DNA of 64,000 nucleotides from positions 123,358 through 187,357 of the forward strand of contig CAVSLM010000005.1 in NCBI GenBank assembly GCA_963728895.1, written 5' to 3'. The notes under the pieces are model-generated. The model was not told the origin of the DNA. It saw nothing but the letters and a program-made list of their open reading frames with translations, and made no database searches. Below, piece by piece: positions 17,768 through 27,048 of the stretch. Each line of letters opens with the position of its first letter. Positions within the stretch are counted from its first letter, which is position 1. Both the position numbers and the translations under genes were made by a program. Source of the DNA: CAVSLM01 sp963728895 (GTDB taxonomy: Bacteria; Pseudomonadota; Gammaproteobacteria; JBBQDK01).

Positions 17768-17995
17768 GCAAATCTCACCAGCATCCTGGCGCCGGGCTGG
17801 AGCGAAAGCAGAAGCCTTCGCTATCGCTTGAGTTAGACCTGAGCCAGGGCGAGCGAGAAACCGCCAGAACCGGGATCGGCCGGCGGCGTGAATACTGTGT
17901 CATCGTTCGGAGATCGCGAAGCATGCCAGATCTTCCCTGCGATCCATTCACCTACCCGCCAGCCGCTGCCCGGCTGGTGGGATTTTCGGGCTTGC
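17768..17995 (-). repeat. Dispersed hairpin repeat, copy B (longest)
   Basis: Read on the minus strand it gives ATCCCACCAGCCGGGCAGCG, GGGAAGATCTGGCATGC, CGAACGATGACACAG, CGATCCCGGTTCTGGCGG and, beyond, CTCAAGCGATAGC and TTTCGCTCCAGCCC. These match copy D at 43774-43975 over ~200 bp and copy A over ~130 bp, so this shows the full element length (about 200-230 bp). It occupies most of the gap before mtoX. Confidence 0.7.
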
Positions 17996-18291
17996 CGGCC
18001 CGGCCTGTCCCGCAACGCGTACAGCTGCGCGTCGTGCTGTCACCGTATCGGGACAGTGCCGCGGCGTCCGCTCGGACGGTGCCGGGAGAATGCGGCGATT
18101 TGTCGCATACCCGGGCGCTGGCATATCGCTTGCACCGGCATTTCTCCATTCCGCATGCACCCACGGGGCCGACGCCACACCCGGCAGGTTGGGCGTGTAT
18201 TCCCGTCATGAAACCAATTCAACACAGCGCTGTCGCAGTCCCGGCGCACGCGTACTTTGAAGCCACCGCTTAGCAACGAGGAGCGTAAACG
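17996..18291 (+). promoter_or_regulatory. Leader region of mtoX
   Basis: No gene is supported here. The stretch separates the dispersed repeat from mtoX and should hold its promoter. A GAGGAG ribosome-binding site lies 7-12 nt before the ATG at 18292. No convincing sigma-54 or sigma-70 pair could be defined by eye. Confidence 0.4.
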
Positions 18292-19719
18292 ATGAGCCAA
18301 GCCACACTGAGTAAGAGGTTCACGGCGGCAGCGTTCGCCGCCGCTGCCAGCTGGAGCATGGGGATGCTGTTGCCATTGCAGCCGGTGCAGGCAGACGAGA
18401 CCTGCTTGTCCCCCTACATGGCCAAAATCGTCGGCCAGGAGGACTACGTGTACGTCTGGACCCTGGGCCGCCAGGGGGTGGGCGACGAGCAGGACAAGCT
18501 GGTGACCATCGCGGTCAACCCTTCGGACCCCAAGTACGGCAAGGTGGTCAGCACCCTCTCGGTGGGCGGGCGCAACGAGGCGCACCATGGGGGACTGACC
18601 GATGACCGGAACTACCTCTGGGAGGGCGGACTCGACACCAACAAGATCTTCGTCTTCGACGTGCATACCAATCCCGCCAAGCCCACGCTGCACAAGACCA
18701 TTACCAACTATGTCGCGAAGTCCGGTGGTGTGGTGGGTCCGCACACCATGTATGCGCTGCCCGGACGCATGATGATCAGCTCATTGTCGAACAGCAAGGA
18801 TCACGGCGGGCGTACCGCGCTGGTGGAGTACACCAACGACGGCGACTACATCGCCACCCACTGGATGCCGACCGACGACAACCTGGAGGGTGCGGTGAAG
18901 AGCGGCAAGTACGCGGACGGCTACGGCTACGACATTCGGGCGCTGCCGCGCCTCAACGTGATGGTCACGTCTTCGTTCACGGGGTGGTCGAACTACATGA
19001 TGGACCTGCGCAAGCTGCTGAAGGACCCGGAGGCCATGAAACGCTTCGGCAACACCGTCGTGGTGTGGGACCTGCACACGCGCAAGCCCATCAAGGTGCT
19101 GGACGTTCCCGGCGCGCCGCTGGAGATCCGCTGTGCGTGGGGCGGTACGCATGACTACTGCTTCACCACCACCGCGCTCACGTCCAAGATCTGGCTGATC
19201 TATCACACCGGAGACGGTGACACGGAGGCCAAGAACTGGCACGCCAAGGCAGTGGCCGACGTCGGCGATCCGTCCAAGGTTCCCCTGCCGGTGGACATCT
19301 CCATCGCCGCCGATGACAATCACCTGTGGGTTGACACCTTCATGGACGGGAAGGCGCGTCTGTTCGACATTTCCGACCCGTTCGCGCCGAAGCAGGTGTA
19401 CGAGAAGGTGATCGGCGGCCAGGTGAACATGGTGTCCTCGAGCTGGGACGGCAAGCGTCACTACTTCACCTCTTCGCTGCTTTCGAACTGGGACAAGGTC
19501 GGGCAGGGCGACGACAACTTCTTCCGTGCCTACGAATGGAACGGCAAGGAACTGGTGCAGAAGTTCGGCATCGACTTCGTGGCCGAGAAGCTCGGCCGCC
19601 CGCACATCATGCGGTTCGGCGCCTACTCGCTCTACGGCATGAGAGCGCCGTGGCAGAAGAAGGGCGAGGGCGTGGCCGAGCATCAGCCGAAACAACAGGG
19701 AACTGTCGCGCGGAACTAG
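18292..19719 (+). CDS. mtoX: Methanethiol oxidase (SBP56 family), periplasmic
   Basis: 475 residues. A Sec-type signal (hydrophobic, Ala-rich, ending QPVQA at about residue 34) implies a periplasmic site. The body matches the SBP56/methanethiol oxidase family: ETCLSPYMAK, GGRNEAHHGGLTDDRNYLWEG, GPHTMYALPGRMMIS, GYGYDIRALP and FMDGKARLFDISDP. The enzyme oxidises methanethiol with O2 to formaldehyde, H2S and H2O2. SCO and MauG-type genes flank it, the arrangement reported for mtoX of Hyphomicrobium. The products connect it to fae and the methanopterin pathway (formaldehyde) and to sqr (sulfide). Some SBP56 proteins have other or unknown roles, but the signal peptide and neighbours strongly favour MtoX. 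Confidence 0.9.
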   Translation: MSQATLSKRFTAAAFAAAASWSMGMLLPLQPVQADETCLSPYMAKIVGQEDYVYVWTLGRQGVGDEQDKLVTIAVNPSDPKYGKVVSTLSVGGRNEAHHGGLTDDRNYLWEGGLDTNKIFVFDVHTNPAKPTLHKTITNYVAKSGGVVGPHTMYALPGRMMISSLSNSKDHGGRTALVEYTNDGDYIATHWMPTDDNLEGAVKSGKYADGYGYDIRALPRLNVMVTSSFTGWSNYMMDLRKLLKDPEAMKRFGNTVVVWDLHTRKPIKVLDVPGAPLEIRCAWGGTHDYCFTTTALTSKIWLIYHTGDGDTEAKNWHAKAVADVGDPSKVPLPVDISIAADDNHLWVDTFMDGKARLFDISDPFAPKQVYEKVIGGQVNMVSSSWDGKRHYFTSSLLSNWDKVGQGDDNFFRAYEWNGKELVQKFGIDFVAEKLGRPHIMRFGAYSLYGMRAPWQKKGEGVAEHQPKQQGTVARN

Positions 19720-19778
19720 GTGTCTGAAATATTGAGGATGGCGGCGGGCAGGAGGCACGCCGCCCCCTCGACAACGAA

Positions 19779-19798
19779 GGCCGCCCCATGGGGCGGCC
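19779..19798 (+). terminator. Perfect 20-bp palindrome after mtoX, possible terminator or attenuator
   Basis: GGCCGCCCCATGGGGCGGCC is fully self-complementary. It is followed by CCGCGTTT, with only a short T run, so it is at best a weak intrinsic terminator. It lies 60 bp after mtoX and 25 bp before the SCO-MauG gene and may lower expression of the latter. Confidence 0.5.
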
Positions 19799-19823
19799 CC
19801 GCGTTTGAATCGGGTATTTCTGA

Positions 19824-21770
19824 GTGGCATTCAGATCATTCGTCTACGTCCTGCTGGCGGCCTTCAGCGTCGCCGCCTTCGCCGCCTTCACGCCGATCGA
19901 GGACATCCCCAAGCCTCAGGTGCTGGCCCCCGGCTATGGCGAGCTCGCGTTCAAGGCACCTGCGGCCGGCACCTATTCCCTCCCCGCGCTCGGTGCCGCA
20001 GGCGACGGCACGGTCCTGGACAGCACCGGCAAAGTGGAGCGTCTGCACTCGCTGTTCGGGGACAAGATCGTGCTGCTGAACTTCATGTACAGCACCTGCT
20101 CCGACGTCAACGGCTGCCCGCTGGCCACGGAAGTCTTTTATCGCATCCGCGCACGCCTGCAACACGATCCGGAGCTGGAAAAGCATCTGCGCCTGATCAG
20201 CCTGAGCTTCGACCCGCAACACGATTCCCCGCAGGTGATGCGCCTGTACGGCAGCGGCTTTCAGGGGACAGGCGTCGAGTGGGACTTTCTCACCACCCGC
20301 TCGGAGCAGGACCTGAAACCGATCCTCGATGCCTATGGCCAGAACCTGGTGCGCGATCCGGGCGACGGCGGTGGCATCTCCCATATCCTGCGGGTGTTCC
20401 TGGTTGATCGTTCGATGCGCATCCGCAACATCTACAGCGTGTCGTTCCTGCACCCGGACATTCTGATCAACGACGTCAAGACGCTGCTGGCCGGCAACCA
20501 GGAAAAGCCTGCCGGCACCGCGGTGCAGACCGCGGACAGCCGCATCGGTCCGGGTGACTACAAGGAAGGCTACGAGACGGAAAAATACGTGACCCGATCG
20601 CTCAGTCTCGCCGCGCGCACCGGTCATCCGGCGGACTTGATGAAAGGGATCGAACAGCCGCCGCTCGGCCTGCCGCCGGTGCCGATCCCGGCAGACAATC
20701 CCATCACCGGGCAGAAGGTGCAGCTTGGCCGCAGACTGTTCTACGATCGCCGACTGTCGCTCAACAGCACCTTCTCCTGCGCCATGTGCCACATTCCCGA
20801 GCAAGGGTTCACCAGCAACGAGATGGAGAAGGCAGTAGGCATCGAAGGGCGCCCGGTGCGCCGCAATGCCCCGTCCCTATACAACGTCGCCTACCGCAAG
20901 CATCTGTTCCACGACGGGCGCGAGGATCGCCTGGAGAACCAGGTGTGGAGCCCGATGCTGGCTTCCAACGAAATGGGCAATCCGTCCATCGGAGGCGTGG
21001 TCGACATCCTTCGGCACCTGCCGGAGTATAAGGGGTTGTTCGAGGCGGCGTTCGACGGACGCGGTCCCGACGTGCAGACCATCGGCCAGGCGCTCGCCAG
21101 TTACGAGCGCACGCTGGTGTCGGGCGACTCGCCGTTCGACCGTTGGTACTACGGCAAAGACGCGTCCGCGCTCAGCACCTCCGCGCAGCGCGGCTTTGCC
21201 GTGTTCGCCGGCAAGGGCGGGTGCTCTTCCTGTCATCGGATCGGTACGGACCACGCGCTTTTCACCGATGACGATTTGCATAGCACCGGCATTGGCTGGT
21301 ACGCATCCATGAGGAAGGATCCCCCTCAAGAGCGCGTGCAGCTCGCCCCGGGCGTTGCCGTGGATGTGGATACCCATCTGATCAACTCCGTTGGCATCGT
21401 CCCGCAGAACGACCTGGGCCTGTACGAAGTGACGCAGAACCCGCGCGACCGCTGGCGCTACACCACGCCCTCGCTGCGCAACGTCGCGCTCAGCGCGCCG
21501 TACATGCACGACGGCTCGCTCGCGACCCTGAAGGACGTGATCGATTACTACGACCGCGGCGGTCATCCGGAAGGTGTGCAGGATCCGCGCGTCCACCCGC
21601 TGGGTCTCACCACGGAGGAGAAGGACGATCTGCTCGCCTTCCTGAAGTCGCTGACCGGCGACAACGTCGAGACCCTGGTCGCAGACGCCTTCGCCGCACC
21701 GGTCGGCGATCACCGCAAGACGGATTTCCAGCTCTCGGACCTGTACACCGACCCCACCCCGCCCCCGTAG
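19824..21770 (+). CDS. SCO-MauG fusion: SCO1/SenC domain plus di-heme cytochrome c peroxidase/MauG domain
   Basis: 648 residues from GTG 19824. The N-terminal signal or anchor (FVYVLLAAFSVAAFAAF) is followed by a SCO-like thioredoxin fold (about residues 55-225) with LNFMYSTCSDVNGCPLA, where the two Cys are five residues apart instead of the usual three. Residues ~285-630 are a MauG/di-heme peroxidase domain with heme motifs CAMCH (near 319) and CSSCH (near 467) and conserved FHDGRED and TPSLRNVALSAPYMHDGS segments. In Hyphomicrobium separate SCO and MauG genes accompany mtoX; here both functions are on one chain. It probably matures MtoX (copper insertion and residue modification) or removes peroxide. 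Confidence 0.88.
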   Translation: MAFRSFVYVLLAAFSVAAFAAFTPIEDIPKPQVLAPGYGELAFKAPAAGTYSLPALGAAGDGTVLDSTGKVERLHSLFGDKIVLLNFMYSTCSDVNGCPLATEVFYRIRARLQHDPELEKHLRLISLSFDPQHDSPQVMRLYGSGFQGTGVEWDFLTTRSEQDLKPILDAYGQNLVRDPGDGGGISHILRVFLVDRSMRIRNIYSVSFLHPDILINDVKTLLAGNQEKPAGTAVQTADSRIGPGDYKEGYETEKYVTRSLSLAARTGHPADLMKGIEQPPLGLPPVPIPADNPITGQKVQLGRRLFYDRRLSLNSTFSCAMCHIPEQGFTSNEMEKAVGIEGRPVRRNAPSLYNVAYRKHLFHDGREDRLENQVWSPMLASNEMGNPSIGGVVDILRHLPEYKGLFEAAFDGRGPDVQTIGQALASYERTLVSGDSPFDRWYYGKDASALSTSAQRGFAVFAGKGGCSSCHRIGTDHALFTDDDLHSTGIGWYASMRKDPPQERVQLAPGVAVDVDTHLINSVGIVPQNDLGLYEVTQNPRDRWRYTTPSLRNVALSAPYMHDGSLATLKDVIDYYDRGGHPEGVQDPRVHPLGLTTEEKDDLLAFLKSLTGDNVETLVADAFAAPVGDHRKTDFQLSDLYTDPTPPP

Positions 21771-21849
21771 ACGTTTCACGCGCGAGCAACATCCGCGCGA
21801 TCCCGCACGCGGCGTCGCGGCTGCTGCGAGCCGTGACGATGTGACTGCC

Positions 21850-22035
21850 TTCAGGACCGGCGGCGCTGACGCGCCGCAGGATCGCGGTGCGAAGTCCCGC
21901 TCCCACGGGCGGTGCGCCGAGCGCGGCAGGTCGAATGAACACTGGTGGGAACATCGCTCCTGCGGCACGATGCGGAGCAGCGCCACCTGTAGGAGCGTCG
22001 CTCCCGGCGGCGCGATGCGGCCCGCAGGGCCGCCG
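21850..22035. repeat. Cluster of REP-like palindromes
   Basis: Contains GTAGGAGCGTCGCTCCCGG with CGGCGCGATGCGGCCCGC at about 21989-22033, a diverged copy GTGGGAACATCGCTCCTGCG just before, and GACGCGCCGCAGGATCGCGG at about 21868. All belong to the REP family seen at 17064, 40165-40350 and 56117. The cluster separates the convergent SCO-MauG and fhcC genes. Confidence 0.65.
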
Positions 22036-22851
22036 TCACAGCCACACCAGCAGCTCGCCCTTGCCGCCGACGGCGCGGTCGCCGACGTAGCGGTGCACCC
22101 GGTACCGGTCGGGATCGAGGGCGGCGAAGCGGCCGCCCACGCGGCGCAGACTGCTCTGCAGGAGGCGCAGCACGGTGAGCTCGTGTTCGCCGGCGTCGTT
22201 GAAGGTGACGAGCAGCGGCCGGAGGGCGTCACTTGCGAGCAGCGTTCCACGGGTCATGCCGTAACCGGCGCAGGCGCCGAGTCGGCCGAGCACCACGATG
22301 GTCCCGGCGATCATGCGCGAGCCACAGTAACCGCCCGCATCGCCCGCCACCAGGATGCGTCCGCCGCGCATGTGATCGCCCGCGCGATCGCCCGCCGTGC
22401 CGCGCACCACGAGCGTGCCGGCGCGCATGCCGCGCCGTTCGCCGGGTAGCGCGGAGCCGGCAAACTCGCCGCAGTCGCCGCGCACCTCGATGGTTCCGCC
22501 GCGCATGGCGGAGCCCGCGTAGGCGCCGCAGCTGCCTTCGACCACCAGGGTGCCGGCGCGCATGCCGCGTCCCAGCCGGTCGCCGACGTCGCCTTCGACG
22601 CGAATGCTTCCGCTCGCCAGACCGCTGCCGACGGCGTCGAGCCGGGCCGAGCCGTTGCGGATCACCAGTTGCGTGGCATCATCACCCCGGATCTCGAACA
22701 ATTCCCCCACCGCCAGCCGCCGGTTGCCCAGCTGCAGGGGCAGCGCCGCGATTTGCGCGGCGCCGGAGCCTGCCAGACGATCGGGCGTGAGCGGCGCAAG
22801 ATCGAGGCGTTGTTGCGGGTCGCGGCGCAGGGTGAGGGTCAACGGGCTCAT
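22036..22851 (-). CDS. fhcC: Formyltransferase/hydrolase complex subunit C (formylmethanofuran dehydrogenase C-like)
   Basis: 271 residues from ATG 22851, which overlaps the fhcD stop by ATGA. The middle is a beta-helix of repeated G-x-AG-x(2)-M-x-G units (RMRAGTLVV, AMRGGTIEVRG, HMRGGRILVAGDAGG), as in FmdC/FwdC and GltB C-terminal domains. FhcC is a structural subunit of the Fhc complex that converts formyl-H4MPT to formate through methylofuran. It is the last gene of fhcB-A-D-C. Confidence 0.93.
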   Translation of the reverse strand: MSPLTLTLRRDPQQRLDLAPLTPDRLAGSGAAQIAALPLQLGNRRLAVGELFEIRGDDATQLVIRNGSARLDAVGSGLASGSIRVEGDVGDRLGRGMRAGTLVVEGSCGAYAGSAMRGGTIEVRGDCGEFAGSALPGERRGMRAGTLVVRGTAGDRAGDHMRGGRILVAGDAGGYCGSRMIAGTIVVLGRLGACAGYGMTRGTLLASDALRPLLVTFNDAGEHELTVLRLLQSSLRRVGGRFAALDPDRYRVHRYVGDRAVGGKGELLVWL

Positions 22852-23744
22852 GCCATCACCTCGCGCAGATGGAAATGGAACTGCCCGAGCTTGCCGCCGT
22901 AGTTGCCGGCCGATATCTGCCGTATTCCCTCGCCGGCGCCGAGCGCGCACACCGCGCCGATCCCGGCACGCATCGCCGCGCGCACGTCCTGCTCGGTGAG
23001 GCCGTTGACCACGATCTCCAGCACGGCACCAATACCGGCCGGCAACCGGCTCGCGACCAGGCCGCGCAGCGTCGGACAATAGGCCTCGTTGGTGGAGGCG
23101 GGCAGCGCGGAGTACTTGCTTCCTACCTTGGAGCCGGAGCGCACCACGCCGCCCGGAAACGGCAGGATCACGTTGGGCAGGCTGCGCATGGCATGCACCG
23201 CCGCCTCGCAGCCGGCGAGCGCCTGCGCCTGCGACTCGGCAAGCACCAGGAAATTGCCGCCGCCCACTGCCGCGGTGTAGCCGACGCTTTCCTCGCACAG
23301 GAACTCGCCGTCCATTACCGGTACGCGCCAGTAGCGCCTGGTGTCGATCACCTTCGAGCTCTGCCAGCCGTCGCCGAAGTAGCGCACGTTGCGGCCGAGA
23401 TTCATGGTCTCGGCGCTCTCCATGCCGGAATAGACCGCCGTCGTGGGCGCAGTCAGCACGCACTGCCCGACGCGCGTCTCGACCGCCTTGGCGAGCGACT
23501 TGCTCGACATGCCGAACAGCAACACCGAAACACCCGGGCGTCCGTCGGGCGTGGCATCGGGCTCGAGATCGGCTTCGATGCCGGCTTCGACGCCGCAGCC
23601 GATCACGGAGGTGGCGAAGCCGGTCATGGTCCTTGCGGAATGCTGTGCCCATTGGTGATTGAGTGCGGTGATGATCACGCGTGTCGCGCGCATGCCGAAA
23701 GCCTCGGCGAAGGTCTGCTCGATGAGCACACCGTTGCGGATCAC
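22848..23744 (-). CDS. fhcD: Formylmethanofuran:tetrahydromethanopterin formyltransferase
   Basis: The GTG at 23744 overlaps the fhcA stop (GTGA) and gives 298 residues, the usual length of archaeal Ftr; a TTG at 23762 would add six residues. Diagnostic segments include ITALNHQWAQHSARTMTGFATSVIGC, NLGRNVRYFGDGWQ, LPFPGGVVRSGSKVGSKY and NGLTEQDVRAAMRAGIGA. It transfers the formyl group from formyl-H4MPT to methylofuran. Translational coupling to fhcA and fhcC supports equal expression of complex subunits. Confidence 0.95.
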   Translation of the reverse strand: MIRNGVLIEQTFAEAFGMRATRVIITALNHQWAQHSARTMTGFATSVIGCGVEAGIEADLEPDATPDGRPGVSVLLFGMSSKSLAKAVETRVGQCVLTAPTTAVYSGMESAETMNLGRNVRYFGDGWQSSKVIDTRRYWRVPVMDGEFLCEESVGYTAAVGGGNFLVLAESQAQALAGCEAAVHAMRSLPNVILPFPGGVVRSGSKVGSKYSALPASTNEAYCPTLRGLVASRLPAGIGAVLEIVVNGLTEQDVRAAMRAGIGAVCALGAGEGIRQISAGNYGGKLGQFHFHLREVMA

Positions 23745-25405
23745 GCGCGTCTCCCGCCGCAATGCGCCACCTGGGGCGAGCTGCCGATGCCTTCGCGCAT
23801 TTCCGCATCGGTGATCGGAAAGTTCTGCATGCGCACCGAGTGGTAGCGCTCGAAATAGGGGGCGAGGCGCTTTTCGATCTCCGGGTCGTACTCCGGGCGA
23901 ACCACATGGGTCATGCCACGCACCACCTGGCTGATCTCGCCGTCACGCACCACCAGCACGCCGTCCTTGAACACGTAGAGCGGGCGCGCGAACATGCGCT
24001 CGCGATCCTCGTGCGGCTCGTAGACCGTGATGTCGGCGGCTGCGCCCACCCCGAGATGGCCGCGATCGGTGAGGCCCAGCAGGCGCGCGGGCGAGGCGCG
24101 GGTCATGATGGCAATCTCGTAGAGCGAGTACTCGCGCCCGAGCTCTGCGAGCCGGCTATGCGCCGCGGCGTCGGGGTGCAGGTGCTCGAGCATGTGATTG
24201 CGAAAGCCGCTGTCCGTCAGCAGCCGGATCAGATGCGGATAGCTGGTGAAGGGCGCACCGTTGGGATGATCGGTGGTGAGGAACACCCGCCAGGGATCCT
24301 CGACGCGCAGGAAGATCTCCAGCCCGATGGTCCATTGCAGGGCGTTGACGAAATTCCGGTCGCGATAGCGAAACGGCACCACTCCGCAGCCCGCCTCGCA
24401 CTCGATGTCGGTGCATACCCATTTCCTCGGATGGGCGTGGCGGCGCTGGGCGTACTGGCGCATGGTGTCGCCGGAGATGGTCACGGTCTGCCCGAACATC
24501 ACCTGGCCGACGTCGGTGGTGAGGTTGGGATGGGTATTGATGCGCTCGGCGATTTCCGCGGCACCGGAGGAAAACCTGTGCTCGCCCTCCGTGCCGTAGC
24601 TGTGGAACTGGATGTGCGTCAGGTGCAGCGGCAGACCCTCGGCGGCACCCATGGTATCGAGCGTGGTGGAAAGGTTGCCGGGCACGCCGAGATTGCAGCC
24701 GTGCAGGTGCAGCGGGAAGGGAATGCCGAGCTCGTAGACCGCACGCGTCAGGCGCTGCACGATGGTGCGCGGGGTCACCGCGTAGTACGGGCCCGGCTCG
24801 TCGAGATCGAGCTTGCGCGCATTGAACTTGAAGGCGTTGATGCCGCCGGGATTGACCACCTTGATGCCGATGCATTGGGTGGCGTGCAGCGTCCAGGCCA
24901 CGTAGTCGTTGATGACGCGCTGATCGGCGCCCGCGGCGATCAGCTGCAACAGGAAATCGTCGTTGCCGAGCATGGCGTAGCCGCCGGTATCGACGATCGG
25001 CGTGTCGGCCATTTCCATGTGCGCCTGGCGTGCATTCATGGGCACGACCGCGGGCTCGAAGCAGGCCGTGTAGCCCATCTCCGCGTAACGGTACCCGGTG
25101 AGCAGCGTGGAGGGCGTGGCCTGTCCGCAGCCCGAGCGGGTGAGGCCGGTGTGCTTTACAGGCTCTTCCCGACACTGCTCGGGCAGCATGTGGCGGGCAA
25201 GGGTCACCTTGCCGCCCCCGATGTGGGTGTGCAGATCGATGGCGCCGGCCATCACCACCTTGCCGCGCAGATCGAGCTCCTGGCGGATGTCGGCGTCCGG
25301 CCCGGGCGCCTCGACGATACGCCCGTCACGGATGTGCAGATCGCGCACCTCTCCATCCACGCCATGGGCGGGATCGTAGAGGGTGGCGCCGCGCAACTTG
25401 ATCAT
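23741..25405 (-). CDS. fhcA: Formyltransferase/hydrolase complex subunit A (amidohydrolase, hydrolyses formyl-methylofuran)
   Basis: ATG 25405 (MIKLRGATLYD) gives 554 residues; an upstream TTG adds two residues. It is a metal-dependent amidohydrolase with IDLHTHIGGGK (metal His pair), FKFNARKLDL, PLHLHGCNLG, LHLTHIQFHSYG and FLTTDHPNGAPF. FhcA hydrolyses the formyl group to formate. It lies 22 bp after fhcB. High similarity to archaeal FwdA/FmdA is expected and supports the identity. Confidence 0.95.
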   Translation of the reverse strand: MIKLRGATLYDPAHGVDGEVRDLHIRDGRIVEAPGPDADIRQELDLRGKVVMAGAIDLHTHIGGGKVTLARHMLPEQCREEPVKHTGLTRSGCGQATPSTLLTGYRYAEMGYTACFEPAVVPMNARQAHMEMADTPIVDTGGYAMLGNDDFLLQLIAAGADQRVINDYVAWTLHATQCIGIKVVNPGGINAFKFNARKLDLDEPGPYYAVTPRTIVQRLTRAVYELGIPFPLHLHGCNLGVPGNLSTTLDTMGAAEGLPLHLTHIQFHSYGTEGEHRFSSGAAEIAERINTHPNLTTDVGQVMFGQTVTISGDTMRQYAQRRHAHPRKWVCTDIECEAGCGVVPFRYRDRNFVNALQWTIGLEIFLRVEDPWRVFLTTDHPNGAPFTSYPHLIRLLTDSGFRNHMLEHLHPDAAAHSRLAELGREYSLYEIAIMTRASPARLLGLTDRGHLGVGAAADITVYEPHEDRERMFARPLYVFKDGVLVVRDGEISQVVRGMTHVVRPEYDPEIEKRLAPYFERYHSVRMQNFPITDAEMREGIGSSPQVAHCGGRRA

Positions 25406-25427
25406 CGGCAATGAGCTCCGCGCGCAC

Positions 25428-26711
25428 TCACAGCTGCGCTTCGATGGCGGCCATGACTTCGCTCACGGGCGCAAGCCCTGCCTCGCGCAGCTTGCGCAGC
25501 GGCAGGGCCACCACGGTGTCGCAGCGAAATGCATGGCCCGCGTGATCGATGCCGGGCGTGGCCACCGGTATGAATACCCGCGGTGTCGTCGGACAGTGCA
25601 TGCCGGAGCGCCCCAGCACGATGGCTGGCGGCGCACCCGCCGGGGGCGTGCGCGCGGCGTCCAAGGCCGAGACCCACACCAGCACGTCGGCCTCGCGCGT
25701 CTCGAGCATGCGCGCGGCGCGATACAGGTGCGGGTCGTAGGTCGGATGGCCGGAACCGAAGGAGGTGCGCAGCCCGCCGCCGGTCTGCCAGCCGAGCACC
25801 TGATTCACGGTCAGATCGCCGTCCTGCCCTCCGAGCGGCAGCCCCGAGAACCGCGTGCGGCGGTTGAGGTCCTCGACCAGCCGGCAGAGGCTTTGCACTG
25901 CGAGCTCGGCGTGCGGGTAGGCCATTTCCGCCGCGGCCCATGCGATGACGCCGTAGCGCGCCTGCTGCATGCGCTGCGCGAGCGCGCGGATGCGCTCGAG
26001 CTCGATGCCCGCGACCGCTCTGGCATCGAGCGCGCGCTCATGCAGCACGCAGCGCAGCGCGCCCGCCAGCTCGCCGAACTTTTCGACGGGGCAGTCGACG
26101 ACGCTGCCGTTGCGCACCCCCTGCGGTACGTGCAGCTCTGCGCCGGGGCCGATGACGATCACCTCGCGCGCCGCGAGGTCCAGGTCGAACATGGACTCGC
26201 TGTTGTTCACGAAGCGCTCGTAGAAACGCGGCAGACGCTGCGGGATGGAAGTGCCGAATACCACGAGCAGGTCGGCACGGTTGCGCACCTCGGTGAGTGT
26301 CGTGGTCATCCAGCCGCTGTCCTGCAGCACCAGCAGATTGCGCATCAGCGCATCGCTGTGCATGTGGTCCAGTGCGCCGCCCAGGCGGTCGGCGAGGCCG
26401 ATGATGGCGCGCGCGCCTTCGACATCGGTTCCGAGTCCAGCGAACAGCGGCTGGCGCGCGCCGCGCAGCATTTCCGCGGCCTGACCGAAGGCGTGCTCGC
26501 GAGTGACGGGCAGACCATCCACCATCGTTGAGTCCTCGCCCGGTGCCTGGGCAAAACGCGCATCGCTGATGGGGCAGCCGTGGTCGCGCACTTCGATGTG
26601 CGCTCCTTCGACCTGCACGACCAGGTCGTCGCAGCACAAACCGCAGAAGGGACAGGTTACGTCCGGGAAAGTTGTGCCGTTGGCCTGGTTCACCATCGAT
26701 CCTGCATTCAT
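25428..26711 (-). CDS. fhcB: Formyltransferase/hydrolase complex subunit B (formylmethanofuran dehydrogenase B-like)
   Basis: Start at ATG 26711 (MNAGSMVNQ) or the internal ATG 26696, which has AGGA upstream; a long in-frame extension further upstream is Arg-rich and unlikely to be translated. The 427-residue product begins with VTCPFCGLCCDD and resembles molybdopterin-enzyme subunit FwdB, though bacterial FhcB is not thought to carry an active Mo/W centre. Segments DHMHSDALMRNLLVLQD and SFGSGHPTYDPHLY are typical. First gene of the fhcBADC operon; divergent from the mptG gene. Confidence 0.92.
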   Translation of the reverse strand: MNAGSMVNQANGTTFPDVTCPFCGLCCDDLVVQVEGAHIEVRDHGCPISDARFAQAPGEDSTMVDGLPVTREHAFGQAAEMLRGARQPLFAGLGTDVEGARAIIGLADRLGGALDHMHSDALMRNLLVLQDSGWMTTTLTEVRNRADLLVVFGTSIPQRLPRFYERFVNNSESMFDLDLAAREVIVIGPGAELHVPQGVRNGSVVDCPVEKFGELAGALRCVLHERALDARAVAGIELERIRALAQRMQQARYGVIAWAAAEMAYPHAELAVQSLCRLVEDLNRRTRFSGLPLGGQDGDLTVNQVLGWQTGGGLRTSFGSGHPTYDPHLYRAARMLETREADVLVWVSALDAARTPPAGAPPAIVLGRSGMHCPTTPRVFIPVATPGIDHAGHAFRCDTVVALPLRKLREAGLAPVSEVMAAIEAQL

Positions 26712-27048
26712 CCGGAAGCGGGACCGTCCCCGCCGGCATGCCGCTCGAAGCCGAGCAGGTATCGTGCCAGTACGGCCGCGCCTCGGGCTCGAGCCTTCGC
26801 GTGCAGGGGCGCGCGCTGTCACGCAGGGTGCACAGGAATCACGGCGGAATAGGGACTGTCCCGTCCGGCCGCCGTCGGCCCGCGCGCAGGCCTTCGCGCA
26901 ACGGCTTCTACTCAATGTGAAAATTCTCCCGCGGGGTGCCGGCCCGTGGCGCCGGCGCTGTCACGACGGTGAACAGGCGTGAGTTACAGTCTGCCCCAGC
27001 GGCGTCGCAGCGCCCTGACGGAGGGGAGCGCGGCGGAACAGGGTCGAT
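26712..27048. other. Divergent promoter region between fhcBADC and mptG-mtdB
   Basis: No gene is supported. Two imperfect copies of a short palindromic motif occur (GCGGGACCGTCCCCGC near 26718 and TAGGGACTGTCCCG near 26850). They could be operators of the two outward transcripts or REP remnants; there is no independent support for either. Confidence 0.35.
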
